64,000 nucleotides of DNA from Kluyvera sp040932435 (GCF_040932435.1 NZ_JBFQGA010000008.1:62001-126000); one strand, 5' to 3'; positions 26,509-36,620 are shown, counted from the stretch's first letter. The notes: generated from the letters alone by a model not told the origin. A program made the numbers and translations.

Positions 26509-28827
26509 ATGCGTTTTAGTGGGATCAACTATCGCGGCTGGCGCTGGCTGGCTGCCGCGATAGTCATTGTTTGCGCCGGTATTGTGCTAGCGGATAGGCT
26601 TTGGCCGTTGCCGCTAAAAGATGTCACGCCTGCCCGGGTGGTGGTGGCGCAAGATGGCACGCCTTTATGGCGCTTTGCGGATGCCGAGGGCGTTTGGCGT
26701 TATCCGGTCACTATTGAAGAGGTCTCTCCGCGCTATCTTGAAGCCTTGATCCAGTATGAAGATCGCTGGTTTTGGGATCATCCCGGCGTGAATCCGTTTT
26801 CTATCGTCCGCGCCGGCTGGCAGGATTTGACCGCGGGGCGCGTGGTGTCGGGCGGCAGTACACTGACCATGCAGGTGGCGCGGCTTCTTGATCCCCATCC
26901 CCGCACTTTCGGCGGCAAAGTGCGCCAGCTTTGGCGCGCTTCTCAGTTGGAATGGCATCTCTCTAAACGCGATATTCTCACCCTCTATCTCAACCGTGCG
27001 CCGTTTGGCGGCACCCTGCAGGGCATTGGCGCAGCAAGCTGGGCCTATCTGGGTAAACCGCCGGCTCAGCTGAGTTACGCCGACGCTGCGCTATTAGCGG
27101 TGCTGCCACAGGCGCCAAGCCGACTGCGTCCGGATCGCTGGCCGCAACGCGCGCAGGTAGCGCGCAACAAGGTGCTCGACCGTATGCTGACTCAGCAGGT
27201 GTGGCCGGCAAACGTGGTTAGAGAAGCGAAAGAAGAGGCGGTGTGGCTGTTCCCCCGTCAGATGCCGCAGCTGGCACCGTTGTTTTCTCGACAGATGCTG
27301 GCACGCAGCGGGGATGAAAAAGTCACTACCACGCTCAATGCTGGACTTCAGCGTCAGTTGGAAGAGCTGGCGATGAATTGGAAATCGCGCCTGCCACCGC
27401 GCAGTTCGTTGGCCATCGTGGTGGTTGATAATCGTGATATGAGTGTTCGCGGCTGGGTGGGCTCGGCAGATATCACTGACGATAGCCGATTTGGTCATGT
27501 GGACATGGTCACCGCAGTCCGTTCGCCCGGTTCGGTGTTGAAACCATTTTTATATGGCATGGCGCTCGATAGCGCGCTGATACACCCAGCATCACTGCTG
27601 CAGGATGTGCCGCGTCGGGTCGGTGATTATCGCCCTGGCAACTTTGATAGCGGATTCCACGGTCCGGTGAGCATGAGCGAAGCACTGGTGCGATCGCTCA
27701 ATCTTCCGGCGGTGCAGGTTTTAGATGCCTACGGGCCAAAACAGTTTGCCGCTCGTCTGCGTAACGCTGGGCTGCCGCTGATTTTGCCCGCTGGGGCGGA
27801 GCCGAATTTATCGTTGATTCTTGGCGGTTCAGGCGCACGTCTGGCGGATATTACCGCCGCATATAGCGCGCTTGCCCGCCACGGTAAAGTGGGCAAACTC
27901 AGGATGCTAGCAAGCGATCCGTTGGTTGAACGTCCGCTACTTTCTCCCGGTTCCGCTTGGATCATCCGCCGAATTTTGGCCGGTGAGGCACAGCCGCTGC
28001 CGGATGATTCTTTACCTCTGGTGGTGCCGCTAGCATGGAAAACCGGCACCAGTTACGGCTATCGCGATGCGTGGGCAATTGGCGTTAACGCCCGTTTTAG
28101 CATCGGCATTTGGACCGGGCGGCCAGACGGTACGCCGGTGGCCGGTCAGTTTGGTTTTGCCAGCGCGATACCGCTGCTCAATCAGGTCAATAACGTGCTG
28201 CTTTCTGGGGCCTCTCGGCGCCAGGAGGAGACCGATCCTCGCCCCGCGTCGGTCAGCCGGGCAGAGATTTGCTGGCCCGGCGGCCAGCCTTTAGCCGACG
28301 GCGACAGCAACTGTCGCCGTCGCCTGTCGACCTGGGTGCTGGATGATACTCTGCCGCCCACGCTACTTCTCCCGGAACAGGAGGGAATACGGGGAATCCG
28401 TTTTCCAATTTGGCTTGATGAAAGCGGAAAACGGGTTGCGGCAGATTGCCCGAATGCTCGGGAAGCAACAATTAACGTCTGGCCATTGCCACTGGAGCCG
28501 TGGCTTCCGGCCAGTGAGCGCCGAAGCGCGCGGCTACCGGTGGCTTCGGCGGTTTGCCCGCCTCGCCTTATGCATAACGCGGCACCGCTGATGCTCATCG
28601 GCGTGCGCGAAGGGGCGGTGGTGCGGCGCTTGCCAGGCGAGGCTGGCGTGAAGATGGTCCTACAGGCCAGCGGCGGTGAAGGGCATCGCTGGTGGTTCTT
28701 GAACGGTGAGCCGCAGGACGGCGCGGGGGATAGTTTGACGCTAATGTTGCATAACAGCGGAGCGTATCAGCTGGTGGTGATGGATGATATGGGGCAGAAC
28801 GCGGTGGTAAACTTTACGCTGCAGTAG
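26509..28827 (+). CDS. pbpC: Penicillin-binding protein 1C
   Basis: This 772-residue class A-type PBP has an N-terminal membrane anchor and a GT51 glycosyltransferase domain (EDRWFWDHPGVN and GGSTLTMQVARLL). A transpeptidase-like domain follows with the active serine in SPGSVLKPF and the KTGT box in AWKTGTSYG. The C-terminal 90 residues form the BiPBP_C domain. Start codon 1 bp after the yfhM stop. PBP1C is thought to work with the macroglobulin in envelope repair. Confidence 0.95.
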   Translation: MRFSGINYRGWRWLAAAIVIVCAGIVLADRLWPLPLKDVTPARVVVAQDGTPLWRFADAEGVWRYPVTIEEVSPRYLEALIQYEDRWFWDHPGVNPFSIVRAGWQDLTAGRVVSGGSTLTMQVARLLDPHPRTFGGKVRQLWRASQLEWHLSKRDILTLYLNRAPFGGTLQGIGAASWAYLGKPPAQLSYADAALLAVLPQAPSRLRPDRWPQRAQVARNKVLDRMLTQQVWPANVVREAKEEAVWLFPRQMPQLAPLFSRQMLARSGDEKVTTTLNAGLQRQLEELAMNWKSRLPPRSSLAIVVVDNRDMSVRGWVGSADITDDSRFGHVDMVTAVRSPGSVLKPFLYGMALDSALIHPASLLQDVPRRVGDYRPGNFDSGFHGPVSMSEALVRSLNLPAVQVLDAYGPKQFAARLRNAGLPLILPAGAEPNLSLILGGSGARLADITAAYSALARHGKVGKLRMLASDPLVERPLLSPGSAWIIRRILAGEAQPLPDDSLPLVVPLAWKTGTSYGYRDAWAIGVNARFSIGIWTGRPDGTPVAGQFGFASAIPLLNQVNNVLLSGASRRQEETDPRPASVSRAEICWPGGQPLADGDSNCRRRLSTWVLDDTLPPTLLLPEQEGIRGIRFPIWLDESGKRVAADCPNAREATINVWPLPLEPWLPASERRSARLPVASAVCPPRLMHNAAPLMLIGVREGAVVRRLPGEAGVKMVLQASGGEGHRWWFLNGEPQDGAGDSLTLMLHNSGAYQLVVMDDMGQNAVVNFTLQ

Positions 28828-28832
28828 CCCCG

Positions 28833-28911
28833 TGCCGCCCGATGGCGCTGCGCTTATCGGGCCTACACGTAACGCGACCCGTAGGCCGGGCAAGCTAAGC
28901 GGTACCCGGCA
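28833..28911. repeat. BIME after pbpC
   Basis: Two inverted REP-type palindromes (CCCGATGGCGCTGCGCTTAT and TAGGCCGGGCAAGCTAAGCG) lie just after the pbpC stop. The rest of the gap to ndk (to 29099) is AT-rich and holds the ndk promoter region; I see no other gene in it. Confidence 0.8.
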
Positions 28912-29099
28912 AAAATGCGGGCGCCATAGCTGAATCGAATTTGTTAGCACATGTGTTGCTTAAAAGTATTTTATTTTAAAAAAATGTTACCTTCATCCAT
29001 AGGCAACAGCGCAACGGGTCATTATAATCCGCGCCAGGTCATACATCCGTTCTACCTGTATGCACGACAACAGAACAAATTTTATTATTAGAGGTAATC

Positions 29100-29531
29100 A
29101 TGGCAATTGAACGTACTTTTTCCATCATCAAGCCAAACGCGGTGGCAAAAAACGTTATTGGTAGCATCTTTGCTCGCTTTGAAGCAGCAGGGTTCAAAAT
29201 CGTCGGCACCAAAATGCTGCACCTGACCGTTGAACAGGCTCGCGGTTTCTACGCAGAGCACGACGGCCGTCCATTCTTCGACGGTTTGGTTGAGTTCATG
29301 ACCTCTGGCCCAATCGTGGTTTCCGTACTGGAAGGCGAAAACGCCGTTCAGCGTCATCGCGATCTGCTGGGTGCAACTAACCCAGACAACGCGCTGGCAG
29401 GCACCCTGCGCGCTGATTACGCCGACAGCTTCACCGAGAACGGTACCCACGGTTCTGACTCCGTTGAGTCTGCTGCCCGTGAAATCGCGTTCTTCTTCGC
29501 TGAAGGCGAAGTGTGCGCCCGTACGCGCTAA
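29100..29531 (+). CDS. ndk: Nucleoside diphosphate kinase
   Basis: This 143-residue enzyme transfers phosphate from ATP to nucleoside diphosphates through a phosphohistidine, visible in NGTHGSDSVESA (about residue 117). The N-terminal ERTFSIIKPNAV is typical. AGAGGT precedes the start. It is a monocistronic housekeeping gene with two hairpins downstream. Confidence 0.98.
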   Translation: MAIERTFSIIKPNAVAKNVIGSIFARFEAAGFKIVGTKMLHLTVEQARGFYAEHDGRPFFDGLVEFMTSGPIVVSVLEGENAVQRHRDLLGATNPDNALAGTLRADYADSFTENGTHGSDSVESAAREIAFFFAEGEVCARTR

Positions 29532-29542
29532 TAATTTCGTAA

Positions 29543-29564
29543 ATGCCACGTGCAAACGTGGCAT
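29543..29564 (+). terminator. Hairpin after ndk
   Basis: ATGCCACG and CGTGGCAT form an 8-bp stem with a 6-nt loop, 12 bp after ndk. There is no T run, so it is more likely an RNA end-protecting structure. Confidence 0.4.
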
Positions 29565-29589
29565 CCCTGCGCCAGACTTTGTACAATGC

Positions 29590-29631
29590 AACGCCCCGGA
29601 TGAGCGGACCGCTTTCCGGGGCGTTTCTTTT
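29590..29631 (+). terminator. Rho-independent terminator between ndk and rlmN
   Basis: ACGCCCCGG pairs with CCGGGGCGT across a structured loop and is followed by TTCTTTT. Confidence 0.75.
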
Positions 29632-29678
29632 CAACCCTCCACGGGCCATAACGTGTAACAACGAGGCCGGAAAAAATT

Positions 29679-30845
29679 ATGTCTGAATTAGTGAATACCT
29701 CCGAAGTCGTCATTCCTGCGGTTCCAAATAAAAATGGAAAAATCAACCTGCTGGATCTGAACCGTCAGCAAATGCGCGAGTTCTTCAAAGATATGGGTGA
29801 GAAACCGTTTCGTGCCGACCAGGTTATGAAATGGATGTACCACTATTGCAGCAACGACTTTGATGACATGACTGACATCAACAAAGTGCTGCGCAATAAG
29901 CTTAAACAAGTTGCCGAAATCCGCGCTCCAGAAGTAGTGGAAGAGCAGCGTTCCTCCGATGGCACCATCAAATGGGCGATTGCCGTAGGCGATCAGCGCG
30001 TTGAAACCGTTTATATTCCGGAAGACGATCGCGCCACCCTGTGCGTCTCTTCACAGGTCGGTTGTGCGTTAGAGTGTAAATTCTGTTCTACGGCACAGCA
30101 GGGCTTTAACCGTAACCTGCGCGTTTCTGAAATCATCGGTCAGGTATGGCGTGCGGCAAAAATTGTCGGCGCAGTGAAAGCGACGGGCGTACGTCCTATC
30201 ACCAACGTGGTGATGATGGGCATGGGTGAACCTTTGCTGAACCTCACCAATGTGGTTCCAGCGATGGAAATCATGCTGGATGACTTTGGTTTTGGCCTGT
30301 CCAAACGTCGTGTAACCCTGTCGACTTCCGGCGTGGTTCCTGCACTGGATAAGCTGGGCGATATGATTGACGTTGCGCTGGCAATCTCTCTGCACGCGCC
30401 AAACGACACCATTCGTGACGAAATCGTACCGATTAACAAGAAATACAATATCGAGACCTTCCTAGAGTCGGTGCGTGGCTACATTTCGAAGTCTAATGCC
30501 AACCAAGGTCGCGTCACTATCGAATACGTCATGCTGGATCACGTCAACGACGGCACCGAGCATGCGCATGAATTGGCCGAACTGCTGAAAGATACGCCGT
30601 GCAAGATCAACCTGATCCCATGGAACCCGTTCCCGGGCGCGCCGTATGGCCGTAGTTCCAACAGTCGTATCGATCGCTTCAGCAAAGTGTTGATGGGCTA
30701 TGGTTTCACCACCATCGTTCGTAAAACGCGCGGTGACGATATTGATGCCGCCTGCGGCCAGTTGGCTGGGGATGTGATTGACCGCACCAAGCGTACAATG
30801 CGTAAGCGTATGCAGGGCGAATCTATCTCGGTCAAAGAGCTGTAA
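29679..30845 (+). CDS. rlmN: 23S rRNA/tRNA adenine-C2 methyltransferase RlmN
   Basis: This 388-residue radical SAM enzyme methylates A2503 of 23S rRNA and A37 of some tRNAs. The [4Fe-4S] cluster motif CALECKFC is near residue 125, and the catalytic cysteine is near residue 355 in DAACGQL. The first ten residues differ from the E. coli protein; the rest is highly conserved. Confidence 0.97.
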   Translation: MSELVNTSEVVIPAVPNKNGKINLLDLNRQQMREFFKDMGEKPFRADQVMKWMYHYCSNDFDDMTDINKVLRNKLKQVAEIRAPEVVEEQRSSDGTIKWAIAVGDQRVETVYIPEDDRATLCVSSQVGCALECKFCSTAQQGFNRNLRVSEIIGQVWRAAKIVGAVKATGVRPITNVVMMGMGEPLLNLTNVVPAMEIMLDDFGFGLSKRRVTLSTSGVVPALDKLGDMIDVALAISLHAPNDTIRDEIVPINKKYNIETFLESVRGYISKSNANQGRVTIEYVMLDHVNDGTEHAHELAELLKDTPCKINLIPWNPFPGAPYGRSSNSRIDRFSKVLMGYGFTTIVRKTRGDDIDAACGQLAGDVIDRTKRTMRKRMQGESISVKEL

Positions 30846-31121
30846 TGCGGTATCGTGTGCGTCAGGATTGGCGCACACAAAGCTAAGTGCTTAAGGATTA
30901 GGCGAAACGTACTGATCTGGTTAATAATTACGGTGCGTTTCCTCAAGTATTGAGGCAGTATGTAGCCTTGCATTCACAGCGGAAATAGGGCCTTTGACGC
31001 TGTTTTGCCATCGGGTAAGCGCTGACGGTCTGTCTGCCTTATCATGATACGACCGGTTATCTCGCGGTGTGAACGCAGTTTGCACCAGAATCTTAAATTC
31101 ACGAATCAGCAGCTGTAGCGA

Positions 31122-32120
31122 ATGAATACTGAAACCAACCACGATCAAACAGAAGCACAAACTACGGGTGTCCGTTTGCGTAATGCCCGTGAACAACTCG
31201 GACTCAGTCAGCAAGCCGTTGCAGAACGCTTGTGCCTGAAGGTTTCCACCGTTCGTGATATTGAAGAAGATAAGGCACCGGCTGAACTTGCTTCAACATT
31301 CTTGCGTGGTTATATCCGTTCCTATGCTCGCCTCGTGCATATTCCTGAAGAAGAACTGCTGCCGATGATGGAAAAGCAGGCACCGATCAGGGCGGCGAAA
31401 GTCGCGCCGATGCAGACCTTCTCTTTAGGCAAACGCCGTAAAAAACGCGATGGCTGGCTGATGAGCTTTACTTGGCTCGTGCTGTTCGTGGTTATCGGTT
31501 TAACCGTTGCCTGGTGGTGGCAAAACCATAAAGCCCAGCAGGAAGAGATCACCACCATGGCCGATCAATCCTCCGTTGAGCTGAAGGCCAGCGGCAGCGA
31601 CTCACAGAATATTCCGCTGAATACAGACGCTGCCTCTACTCCGGCGATGACTGATACGACTGCAACCACCGACTCCAACGCGACAACGCCGGTGGAAACC
31701 GCACCGGTGGCTACCGCTGCACCAACGGACACCGCGCAGAATAATGCCATAGTGGCGCCGTCTCAGGCGAACGTTGACGCAACGGCCGCACCAGCGACCA
31801 CTGCACCGGCAACAGCGCTGCCTACCGACCCTGCACAGGCCGCGGCTCCCGTCGCCGACGCTAACGCGTTGGTGATGAACTTCTCCGCCGACTGCTGGCT
31901 GGAAGTGACCGATGCGACCGGTAAAAAACTGTTCAGCGGCCTGCAGCGTAAAGGTGGTAATCTGAATCTCGCAGGCCAAGCGCCATATAAATTGAAAATT
32001 GGTGCACCGGCTGCAGTACAGATCGAATTCCAGGGTAAACCTGTCGATCTGAGTCGTTTTATCAGAACTAACCAGGTTGCGCGCCTGACGGTGAATGCTG
32101 AACAATCACCGGCACAATAA
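31122..32120 (+). CDS. rodZ: Cytoskeletal morphogenesis protein RodZ
   Basis: This 332-residue bitopic membrane protein links MreB to the cell wall machinery. It has a Cro-type HTH (residues 20-75, LGLSQQAVAERLCLKVSTV), one membrane segment (about residues 110-132), a Thr/Pro/Ala-rich periplasmic linker and a C-terminal beta domain. The linker is low-complexity and variable. It precedes ispG by 26 bp. Confidence 0.96.
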   Translation: MNTETNHDQTEAQTTGVRLRNAREQLGLSQQAVAERLCLKVSTVRDIEEDKAPAELASTFLRGYIRSYARLVHIPEEELLPMMEKQAPIRAAKVAPMQTFSLGKRRKKRDGWLMSFTWLVLFVVIGLTVAWWWQNHKAQQEEITTMADQSSVELKASGSDSQNIPLNTDAASTPAMTDTTATTDSNATTPVETAPVATAAPTDTAQNNAIVAPSQANVDATAAPATTAPATALPTDPAQAAAPVADANALVMNFSADCWLEVTDATGKKLFSGLQRKGGNLNLAGQAPYKLKIGAPAAVQIEFQGKPVDLSRFIRTNQVARLTVNAEQSPAQ

Positions 32121-32146
32121 CAGACGCGTAATGCGGGAGATTTTTC

Positions 32147-33265
32147 ATGCACAATCAGGCTCCTATTCAACGTAGAAAATCCACACGCATTTACGTTGGT
32201 AACGTGCCGATCGGCGATGGGGCTCCTATCGCCGTCCAGTCGATGACCAATACGCGTACGACGGATGTCGAAGCGACGGTCAATCAGATCAAAGCGTTAG
32301 AGCGCGTTGGTGCGGATATCGTACGTGTATCCGTTCCAACAATGGATGCTGCAGAAGCGTTCAAACTTATCAAACAGCAGGTGAATGTCCCGCTGGTCGC
32401 AGATATCCATTTTGACTATCGTATCGCGCTGAAAGTGGCGGAGTACGGTGTCGATTGTCTGCGTATCAACCCAGGCAACATCGGTAGCGAAGAGCGTATT
32501 CGCATGGTGGTTGACTGCGCGCGCGACAAAAACATTCCTATCCGTATCGGCGTTAATGCCGGGTCGCTGGAAAAAGATCTTCAGGAAAAGTACGGTGAAC
32601 CTACACCGCAGGCGCTGCTGGAATCAGCAATGCGTCACGTGGATCACCTCGAGCGTCTGAACTTCGATCAGTTTAAAGTCAGCGTTAAGGCGTCCGATGT
32701 TTTCCTCGCGGTAGAATCGTATCGTCTTTTGGCGCGCCAAATCGATCAACCACTGCATCTCGGGATCACCGAGGCGGGCGGCGCACGTGCTGGTTCGGTA
32801 AAATCAGCCATCGGTCTTGGATTGCTGCTTTCCGAAGGGATTGGTGACACGCTGCGTATTTCGCTGGCGGCCGATCCGGTTGAAGAAATTAAAGTCGGTT
32901 TCGACATTCTGAAATCGCTACGCATTCGCTCACGTGGCATCAACTTCATCGCTTGCCCAACCTGTTCGCGTCAGGAATTTGATGTCATCGGTACGGTCAA
33001 TGCGCTGGAGCAGCGTCTGGAAGACATTATCACCCCGATGGATGTTTCCATCATCGGCTGCGTGGTGAACGGTCCTGGCGAAGCGCTGGTATCGACGCTC
33101 GGTGTCACCGGCGGCAATAAGAAAAGCGGCCTGTATGAAGACGGCGTGCGTAAAGACCGCTTGGACAATAACGATATGATTAGCCAGCTTGAAGCGCGCA
33201 TTCGTGCGAAAGCGACCATTCTGGATGAAGCTAATCGTATTGATGTTCAGCAGATTGAAAAATAA
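32147..33265 (+). CDS. ispG: 4-hydroxy-3-methylbut-2-enyl diphosphate synthase IspG
   Basis: This 372-residue [4Fe-4S] enzyme of the methylerythritol phosphate isoprenoid pathway converts MEcPP to HMBPP. Its cluster cysteines are in CPTCSRQEFD and CVVNGPGE. The TIM-barrel N-terminal domain is intact. GGGAG lies before the start. Confidence 0.97.
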   Translation: MHNQAPIQRRKSTRIYVGNVPIGDGAPIAVQSMTNTRTTDVEATVNQIKALERVGADIVRVSVPTMDAAEAFKLIKQQVNVPLVADIHFDYRIALKVAEYGVDCLRINPGNIGSEERIRMVVDCARDKNIPIRIGVNAGSLEKDLQEKYGEPTPQALLESAMRHVDHLERLNFDQFKVSVKASDVFLAVESYRLLARQIDQPLHLGITEAGGARAGSVKSAIGLGLLLSEGIGDTLRISLAADPVEEIKVGFDILKSLRIRSRGINFIACPTCSRQEFDVIGTVNALEQRLEDIITPMDVSIIGCVVNGPGEALVSTLGVTGGNKKSGLYEDGVRKDRLDNNDMISQLEARIRAKATILDEANRIDVQQIEK

Positions 33266-33300
33266 CGAGATGGGAAGCGGCCTGCTTCCCGTGTATGATT

Positions 33301-33338
33301 GAACCCGCTGGCACCGTGGTGTCGAGGGTTCATTTTTA
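33301..33338 (+). terminator. Terminator/attenuator-like hairpin between ispG and hisS
   Basis: GAACCC and GGGTTC enclose a structured loop and are followed by ATTTTTATAT. An additional GGGAAGC/GCTTCCC stem lies just upstream at 33272. Confidence 0.6.
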
Positions 33339-33356
33339 TATATAAAGAGAATTAAC

Positions 33357-34631
33357 GTGGCAAAAAACATTCAAGCCATTCGCGGCATGAACGATTATCT
33401 GCCTGGCGACACCGCCATCTGGCAGCGCATTGAAGGCACACTCAAGCAGGTGCTCGGCAGCTACGGTTATAGCGAAATCCGTTTGCCGATTGTAGAGCAG
33501 ACCCCGTTATTCAAACGCGCTATCGGTGAAGTCACCGACGTGGTTGAAAAAGAGATGTATACCTTTGAAGACCGCAACGGCGATAGCCTGACGCTGCGTC
33601 CGGAAGGTACTGCGGGCTGTGTACGCGCCGGCATCGAGCATGGTCTTCTGTACAATCAGGAGCAGCGTCTGTGGTACATCGGGCCGATGTTCCGCCACGA
33701 ACGTCCGCAGAAAGGACGCTACCGCCAGTTCCATCAGTTGGGTTGCGAAGTGTTTGGCCTGCAGGGGCCGGATATCGACGCCGAGCTGATTATGTTGTCC
33801 GCCCGTTGGTGGCGTGCGCTGGGTATTTCTGAACACGTAAGTCTGGAGTTGAACTCCATCGGTTCTCTGGAAGCCCGTGCTAACTACCGCGATGCGCTGG
33901 TGGCGTTCCTCGAACAGCACGTTGAAGTGCTGGACGAAGACTGCAAGCGTCGCATGTATAGCAACCCATTGCGCGTACTGGATTCCAAAAACCAAGACGT
34001 TCAGGCGTTGTTGAACGACGCACCTAAACTGGGTGAATACTTGGACGAAGAGTCCCGCGAGCACTTTGCTGGCCTGTGCGCGCAGCTGGATGCCGCAGGC
34101 ATCGCCTATACCGTTAACCAGCGTCTGGTTCGCGGCCTCGATTACTACAACCGTACCGTTTTCGAATGGGTGACTAACAGCCTCGGCTCGCAGGGTACCG
34201 TTTGTGCGGGCGGTCGTTATGATGGTTTGGTTGAACAGCTCGGCGGTCGTGCGACTCCGGCGGTCGGCTTTGCCATGGGGCTGGAACGTCTTGTTTTGTT
34301 AGTTCAGGCAGTTAATCCGGAATTTATTGCCGCACCTGTTGTCGATATATACCTGGTCGCTTCAGGCACCGATACTCAGTCAGCTGCAATGCGTCTGGCC
34401 GAGCAGGTTCGTGATGCGTTACCAGACGTGAAGCTGATGACCAACCACGGCGGCGGCAACTTTAAGAAACAGTTTGCACGTGCTGATAAATGGGGCGCTC
34501 GCGTCGCTCTGGTGTTGGGTGAATCTGAGGTTGAGCAAGCCACCGTGGTCGTGAAAGATTTGCGCTCCGGTGAGCAGACAACCGTAACGCAGGAAGGCGT
34601 TGCCGCGCATTTGCGCACTATTCTGGGTTGA
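33357..34631 (+). CDS. hisS: Histidyl-tRNA synthetase
   Basis: This is a 424-residue class II synthetase with motif 1 near residue 40, motif 2 (GPMFRHERPQKGRYRQFHQ), the histidine motif LVRGLDYY, and motif 3 (GFAMGLERL). The C-terminal anticodon-binding domain is complete. The start is GTG after AAAGAG. Confidence 0.98.
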   Translation: MAKNIQAIRGMNDYLPGDTAIWQRIEGTLKQVLGSYGYSEIRLPIVEQTPLFKRAIGEVTDVVEKEMYTFEDRNGDSLTLRPEGTAGCVRAGIEHGLLYNQEQRLWYIGPMFRHERPQKGRYRQFHQLGCEVFGLQGPDIDAELIMLSARWWRALGISEHVSLELNSIGSLEARANYRDALVAFLEQHVEVLDEDCKRRMYSNPLRVLDSKNQDVQALLNDAPKLGEYLDEESREHFAGLCAQLDAAGIAYTVNQRLVRGLDYYNRTVFEWVTNSLGSQGTVCAGGRYDGLVEQLGGRATPAVGFAMGLERLVLLVQAVNPEFIAAPVVDIYLVASGTDTQSAAMRLAEQVRDALPDVKLMTNHGGGNFKKQFARADKWGARVALVLGESEVEQATVVVKDLRSGEQTTVTQEGVAAHLRTILG

Positions 34632-34664
34632 TCTCCAGAACATCATTATCAGGAGAAGGGCTGC

Positions 34665-35285
34665 GTGGAAATTTACAATAACGAAAATGACCAGGTTGAT
34701 GCGATCAAACGCTTCTTTGCTGAAAATGGCAAAGCGCTGGTCGTTGGGGTGATTTTGGGGATCGGGGCGCTGGTTGGCTGGCGCTACTGGAATTCTCATC
34801 AGGTAGACTCGGCCAGGGAATCATCCATGGCTTATGAAAATGCCGTTTCTTCTCTGGCCTCAGGGAAACCAGAAGCATTGGCCTCCGCGCAGAAGTTTGC
34901 CGCTGAGACTAAAAACACCTACGGTGCATTTGCTTCTCTGGAACTGGCGCAGGCTTTTGTTGATAAAAACGATCTGGCTCAGGCGGAAAAACAGCTGCAG
35001 CAGGGGCTAGCCGCTGCATCTGATGAGAACCTGAAGTCCGTCATTAATCTACGCCTGGCACGTGTTCAACTGCAGATGAAGCAGGCTGACGTGGCGCTGA
35101 AAACGCTGGAAGGCGTAAAAGGTGAAGGTTGGACGGCGATTGTTGCTGATTTACGCGGAGAAATCCTGCTTAGTAAAGGTGACAAACAGGGTGCTCGTAC
35201 GGCGTGGGAAGCTGGCGCTAAGAGCGATGTTTCGCCAGCGCTGAGCGAAATGATGCGCATGAAAATTAATAATTTGTCCGTTTGA
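34665..35285 (+). CDS. yfgM: Ancillary SecYEG translocon subunit YfgM
   Basis: This 206-residue protein has a short cytoplasmic N-terminus, one membrane segment (about residues 24-45) and a periplasmic TPR-like helical domain. In E. coli it contacts SecYEG and PpiD and helps outer-membrane protein biogenesis. The start codon is GTG after AGGAGAAGG. It lies between hisS and bamB as in E. coli. Confidence 0.95.
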   Translation: MEIYNNENDQVDAIKRFFAENGKALVVGVILGIGALVGWRYWNSHQVDSARESSMAYENAVSSLASGKPEALASAQKFAAETKNTYGAFASLELAQAFVDKNDLAQAEKQLQQGLAAASDENLKSVINLRLARVQLQMKQADVALKTLEGVKGEGWTAIVADLRGEILLSKGDKQGARTAWEAGAKSDVSPALSEMMRMKINNLSV

Positions 35286-35295
35286 GAGGGACCCG

Positions 35296-36474
35296 ATGCA
35301 ATTGCGTAAATTACTTTTGCCAGGACTGCTTTCTGTCACTCTGTTGAGTGGTTGTTCGTTATTCAGTGGCGAAGAAGATGTGGTTAAAATGTCTCCTCTG
35401 CCAACCGTAGAAAATCAGTTCACGCCTTCTACCGCGTGGAATGTTTCCGTCGGTGGCGGTATCGGTGACTTCTACTCGAACCTGCATCCTGCTTATGCCG
35501 ACAGCGTCGTCTATGCAGCCGATCGTAAAGGCACCGTGAAAGCGGTCAACGCTGACGATGGCAAAGAAGTATGGTCCGTGAACCTGGCGGAAAAAGACGG
35601 TTGGTTCAGCCGTAAACCGGCACTGCTGTCAGGCGGCCTGACCGTCGCGGGCGGTCACGTTTATGTCGGCAGTGAAAAAGCACAGGTTTATGCGCTGGAT
35701 GCCGGTGACGGTTCTATCGTCTGGCAGACAACTGCTGCTGGCGAAGTGCTGTCTCGTCCAACCGCAAGCGATGGTCTGGTTCTGGTACATACCAGCAACG
35801 GCCAGCTGCAGGCATTGGATGAAAACAGCGGCGTCGTGAAATGGACGGTGAACTTGGATATGCCTGCGCTTTCCTTGCGCGGTGAATCTGCACCTGCCGT
35901 TGCCTTTGGCGCAGCCATTGTGGGCGGCGATAACGGTCGTGTTAGCGCGGTATTGATGCAGCAGGGCCAGCTTATCTGGCAGCAGCGTATTTCCCAGGCG
36001 ACCGGCACCACCGAAATTGACCGTCTGAGTGATGTTGATACCACGCCGGTTATCGTGAATGGCGTTGTTTACGCATTAGCCTACAATGGTAACCTGACCG
36101 CGTTGGATCTACGCAGCGGTCAGATTCTGTGGAAACGCGAGCTGGGTTCGGTGAATGATTTCATCGTTGACGGCAACCGTATCTACATTGCTGATCAGAA
36201 CGACCGCATTCTGGCGTTGACCACCGACGGTGGCGTAACGCTGTGGACGCAAAGCGATCTGCTGCACCGTCTGCTGACGGCCCCGGCGCTGTATAACGGT
36301 AGCCTTGTGGTGGGCGATAGCGAAGGCTACATGCACTGGATCAATCCAGAAGATGGGCGCTTTGTTGCTCAGCAGAAAGTTGACAGCTCTGGCTTCCTGA
36401 CGGAACCGGTTGTTGCTGATGGTAAACTGCTGATTCAGGCGAAAGACGGTACGGTTTACGCGATTACGCGTTAA
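35296..36474 (+). CDS. bamB: Outer membrane assembly lipoprotein BamB
   Basis: This 392-residue lipoprotein has lipobox LLSGC (Cys about residue 20) and an eight-bladed PQQ-like beta-propeller with repeated A(L/V)D..(S/G)G.. units. It is part of the BAM complex that inserts beta-barrel proteins. It follows yfgM by 10 bp. Confidence 0.97.
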   Translation: MQLRKLLLPGLLSVTLLSGCSLFSGEEDVVKMSPLPTVENQFTPSTAWNVSVGGGIGDFYSNLHPAYADSVVYAADRKGTVKAVNADDGKEVWSVNLAEKDGWFSRKPALLSGGLTVAGGHVYVGSEKAQVYALDAGDGSIVWQTTAAGEVLSRPTASDGLVLVHTSNGQLQALDENSGVVKWTVNLDMPALSLRGESAPAVAFGAAIVGGDNGRVSAVLMQQGQLIWQQRISQATGTTEIDRLSDVDTTPVIVNGVVYALAYNGNLTALDLRSGQILWKRELGSVNDFIVDGNRIYIADQNDRILALTTDGGVTLWTQSDLLHRLLTAPALYNGSLVVGDSEGYMHWINPEDGRFVAQQKVDSSGFLTEPVVADGKLLIQAKDGTVYAITR

Positions 36475-36497
36475 CGTCTGTAGTTTTTCAGCGATGG

Positions 36498-36526
36498 ACG
36501 GCTCCTGTTTAGTCAGGGGCCGTTTG
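36498..36526 (+). terminator. Terminator after bamB
   Basis: ACGGCTCCTG pairs imperfectly with CAGGGGCCGT, followed by TTGCTATTTG. The T tract is weak. Confidence 0.5.
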
Positions 36527-36551
36527 CTATTTGTATTAGCACCAATTTTTT

Positions 36552-36620
36552 GCCCGCTGGCGGCGTTTATCGGACCTACAATATCTCTGTAGGCTGGGAT
36601 AAATGAAGTGCCACCCGGCA
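36552..36620. repeat. BIME between bamB and der
   Basis: Two degenerate inverted REP arms (GGCGTTTATCGGACCTACA and TGTAGGCTGGGATAAATG ending in CACCCGGCA) precede der by 40 bp. Confidence 0.7.

Noticed and set aside
30846..31121. Possible small gene or RNA in the rlmN-rodZ gap
   Set aside because: E. coli has a gap of similar size here. I see short inverted repeats (TGTGCG/CGCACA near 30855) but no frame with a ribosome site and no clear terminator.
31600..31860. Low-complexity Thr/Ala/Pro stretch in rodZ as a possible recent repeat expansion
   Set aside because: RodZ proteins of enterobacteria have a variable periplasmic linker of this composition, so it is normal.
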